From Cryptomeria japonica (taxonomy: Eukaryota > Streptophyta > Pinopsida > Cupressales > Cupressaceae): a stretch of DNA of 64,000 nucleotides. The translations under genes were made by a program, and so were the position numbers. The stretch is from NCBI RefSeq assembly GCF_030272615.1, contig NC_081415.1, positions 192,596,695 to 192,660,694 of the forward strand, read 5' to 3'. Below the pieces are notes generated by a model. That model saw only the letters and a program-made list of their open reading frames with translations, was not told the origin of the DNA and searched no databases. Positions 62,195 through 64,000 of this stretch are shown piece after piece; position 1 is the stretch's first letter; every line of letters begins with the position of its first letter.

Positions 62195-62207
62195 GGCTCT
62201 GATACCA
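62195..62207 (-). promoter_or_regulatory. Primer-binding site for initiator tRNA-Met
   Basis: TGGTATCAGAGCC on the minus strand, two bases inside the right LTR. The same 13-mer primes the unrelated 2.47-kb element at 30307-30319. Confidence 0.9.
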
Positions 62208-62209
62208 AA

Positions 62210-64000
62210 TGTAATGCCCCGCTAGAAACCCTAAAGGAAAAACATCACAATCTATGCAACTAAGGGTGAAATAATTTTTTTTTTTAAAGAACAAGTGCTT
62301 GAATTAAACCATAGCACATCTAATAACATAGTGGAAGTCTAACTCCTGAATTTCCTATGGGTTACCAACGAATATTACTTCGTAAATTATATTAACACCA
62401 TGGGAAAACCTATTGTTCAGCTTTATAGGAAAATTAAATGTTTAAGATAAAATTTCCATAATGAAAGAATTCAAAGTACTCTAAAACAATCATTTAATAT
62501 ATACAAAAGACTTAAGTAACTAAAATAGCATACATTACAATGTTTCTTTGCTTTACAATATTCAAAAATACATGTTTTCAAAAAAAATTACATCATGAGT
62601 TAAAATGTTACAAAATGAAAGTTACATAAAGTTTCGATTCAAGACCTCAAGTTTCCAACTGAACAATGGTTACGAACAAGAGCTGGTACATGAACCACGA
62701 ACCAAGGACATTAGCAAAGTCCTTCCTCGCCTGAAGATACATTCCAGTACATCCGATGGGAAGTGACACTACCACCCGACCATGTGATTTTGAAAAGGAA
62801 CCACCCCAGCGTGCTAGAGATAGTAGATAACCCTCAAGCAAGAAAAATAAGACAAGAATGAAAGGACTAAAAGACTCCACACACAACCATGTGACTCAAC
62901 TCACAAAACACTAGTGACTCTAAGGAGAAAGTGTCATCACATGTCTTACGGTGGATACCATGGTACAACCTCCATAGGTCCCAGCCCCCTTCCTGGGTTA
63001 TCCTGGTAACCTCTCCCGAACCTCCGATTCCAACTAAGTCTCATGCGGACCCTATCAATCCTTTCATGAAGACAAGGTGGTAAGTTTGCCATTCCAGGCC
63101 TTCTCACTACATTATGAGCCCTGCACTAGCACTCACCTATGTGCGAGGCACATTTTTTTAGTTAACATTTATTATACCCTCCGCTAATCATTTATTGGGT
63201 TATCACTTTCTTAACCAAATTCCGATGGGTTATCCTGTCACCACTTCAGGCACGGCCCCCGCTCGAAAGCCACTCTCTCTCTTAGGACACTACAGGATAG
63301 TTCTCTCTACAAAATTCTATGGCCACACAGACAACCATACCTAATCTTGACATACCATAGGTGAAAGATACATAATTACTAACCTAAGGTTGACCATTTG
63401 GACCGACTCGCAATGACTCATTTCCTTAAGGTTATACATCTATATATCTAGCCAAAACATAGTAACACAGGGCATAATGACCACATACTCAATGTACGAT
63501 AAAATTTGGACTTGACTGCAACCACCATTTAAACAAGGGAATCTTACGTAATAACATCAAAACACATAAATAACTTGCAGAAGCATAAATGTTGCCATTT
63601 GGTTGAGAAAAGAAATAATTTAACCTGAGACACTAAGGATAATTTAGATGGCATAAACTCAGAGTTTAATTCCTTACAACATGATTAAGAGATCAATTAC
63701 TCTTTGTTAACTATTATAGGGAAGCAACATTATATTATGGCAACCTTGATAATTTCCAAATTCCACTTAAACCATAATTTAGGACAAAAGTAGATATATT
63801 TATTTCTTCATAAAAAGTCTTACAAGAAGACATCGTACATTTCTCAACTTATAATAGATAGAAAGATGTCTTTATTTCTTGACACTAGAAGGGATACAAC
63901 CCGTTACATCACTCTTCCGGAGAAGACGGAGAAGTGCACTCATCAGACTCTATAGGATCTAAAGGAGTATAACCTTCAGATTTGCTTTCACTCAGGGGAA
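62210..64000 (-). repeat. 5' LTR of the chromovirus-like element, incomplete in window
   Basis: Collinear with 52938-54730 at about 96 percent identity by eye over a compared stretch. The remaining 2.7 kb and the outer target duplication lie beyond the window, so the insertion flanks cannot be checked. Confidence 0.9.

Larger units (their letters stand above)
52938..64000 (-). mobile_element. Ty3/gypsy chromovirus-like element with 4.46-kb LTRs, right LTR cut by window end
   Basis: The left LTR (52938-57396) and the start of the right LTR (62210 on) both begin TGTAATGCC, and the left ends TACTACA. Inside the left LTR is a polypurine tract (CTTGGGGGGGAGAA on minus, 57397-57410). Two bases inside the right LTR is the primer site TGGTATCAGAGCC (62195-62207). 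The interior (4.8 kb) holds gag, protease, reverse transcriptase, RNase H, integrase and a chromodomain-like tail in the gypsy order. That tail and the initiator-Met primer suggest the Tekay/Del group of chromoviruses. Over a compared 345 bp the LTRs differ at about 4 percent. Predicted full length is about 13.7 kb. It inserted into the LTR of an older element. Many stops show it is inactive. Confidence 0.9.

Overview
The window looks like nuclear DNA of a large-genome seed plant, most likely a gymnosperm. This is inferred from very low gene density, long AT-rich stretches, decayed and nested LTR retrotransposons, plant-only PPR-DYW genes, and plant-type tRNA-iMet primer sites (TGGTATCAGAGC). 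I see no intact ordinary host gene. Almost everything recognisable is a pseudogene or a mobile element.

Layout. 1-4.1 kb: no gene. 4.1-22.5 kb: three broken PPR genes, all on the minus strand (4732-6930, 13757-16600, 20391-22520). Copies A and C keep PLS-DYW ends and share their 3' flanks. Copy B lacks the E/DYW end but holds about eight tandem 303-bp repeat triplets. Between and beside them lie a Ty3/gypsy integrase relic (about 10.0-11.3 kb) and a fragment related to the LTR element at 28-31 kb (about 17.9-18.1 kb). 24.4-25.7 kb: a complete tRNA-derived SINE with 13-bp target duplications, next to a coiled-coil ORF relic. 28.1-34 kb: a decayed plus-strand gene of unknown function, split by a 2470-bp non-autonomous LTR retrotransposon with 497-bp LTRs. 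35.4-37.9 kb: a second decayed unknown gene on the minus strand, with a zinc-finger-like motif.

37873-50058 is the most interesting object. It is a DNA transposon of about 12.2 kb (including a 500-N gap) inserted into an exon of that second unknown gene. It has short terminal inverted repeats, a 4-bp AGTC target duplication (excising the element restores an open frame), and CpG-rich palindromic subterminal repeats. It carries two convergent genes. One is a ten-exon Cys-rich accessory gene. The other is a three-exon transposase of about 914 codons with DDE-like motifs (IVDF, WSDN, GHGKGEHDGAG). Between them sits an array of about 9.4 copies of a 359-bp repeat, and nearly every copy carries a 12-mer or near-match identical to the left terminus. 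Each gene has only two disabling lesions, so the element died recently. I cannot assign it confidently to a named superfamily.

50.2-50.7 kb holds an unknown gene fragment. 51.9-52.9 kb holds the gag start, primer site and part of the LTR of an older element. 52938-64000 is a chromovirus-like Ty3/gypsy element on the minus strand. It has a 4459-bp LTR (the right LTR runs off the window), a complete but stop-ridden gag-PR-RT-RH-IN-chromodomain region, and an ORF inside the LTR encoding repeated acidic GY(T/F)PL motifs. All gene products named here come from motif reading by eye. No database search was possible.
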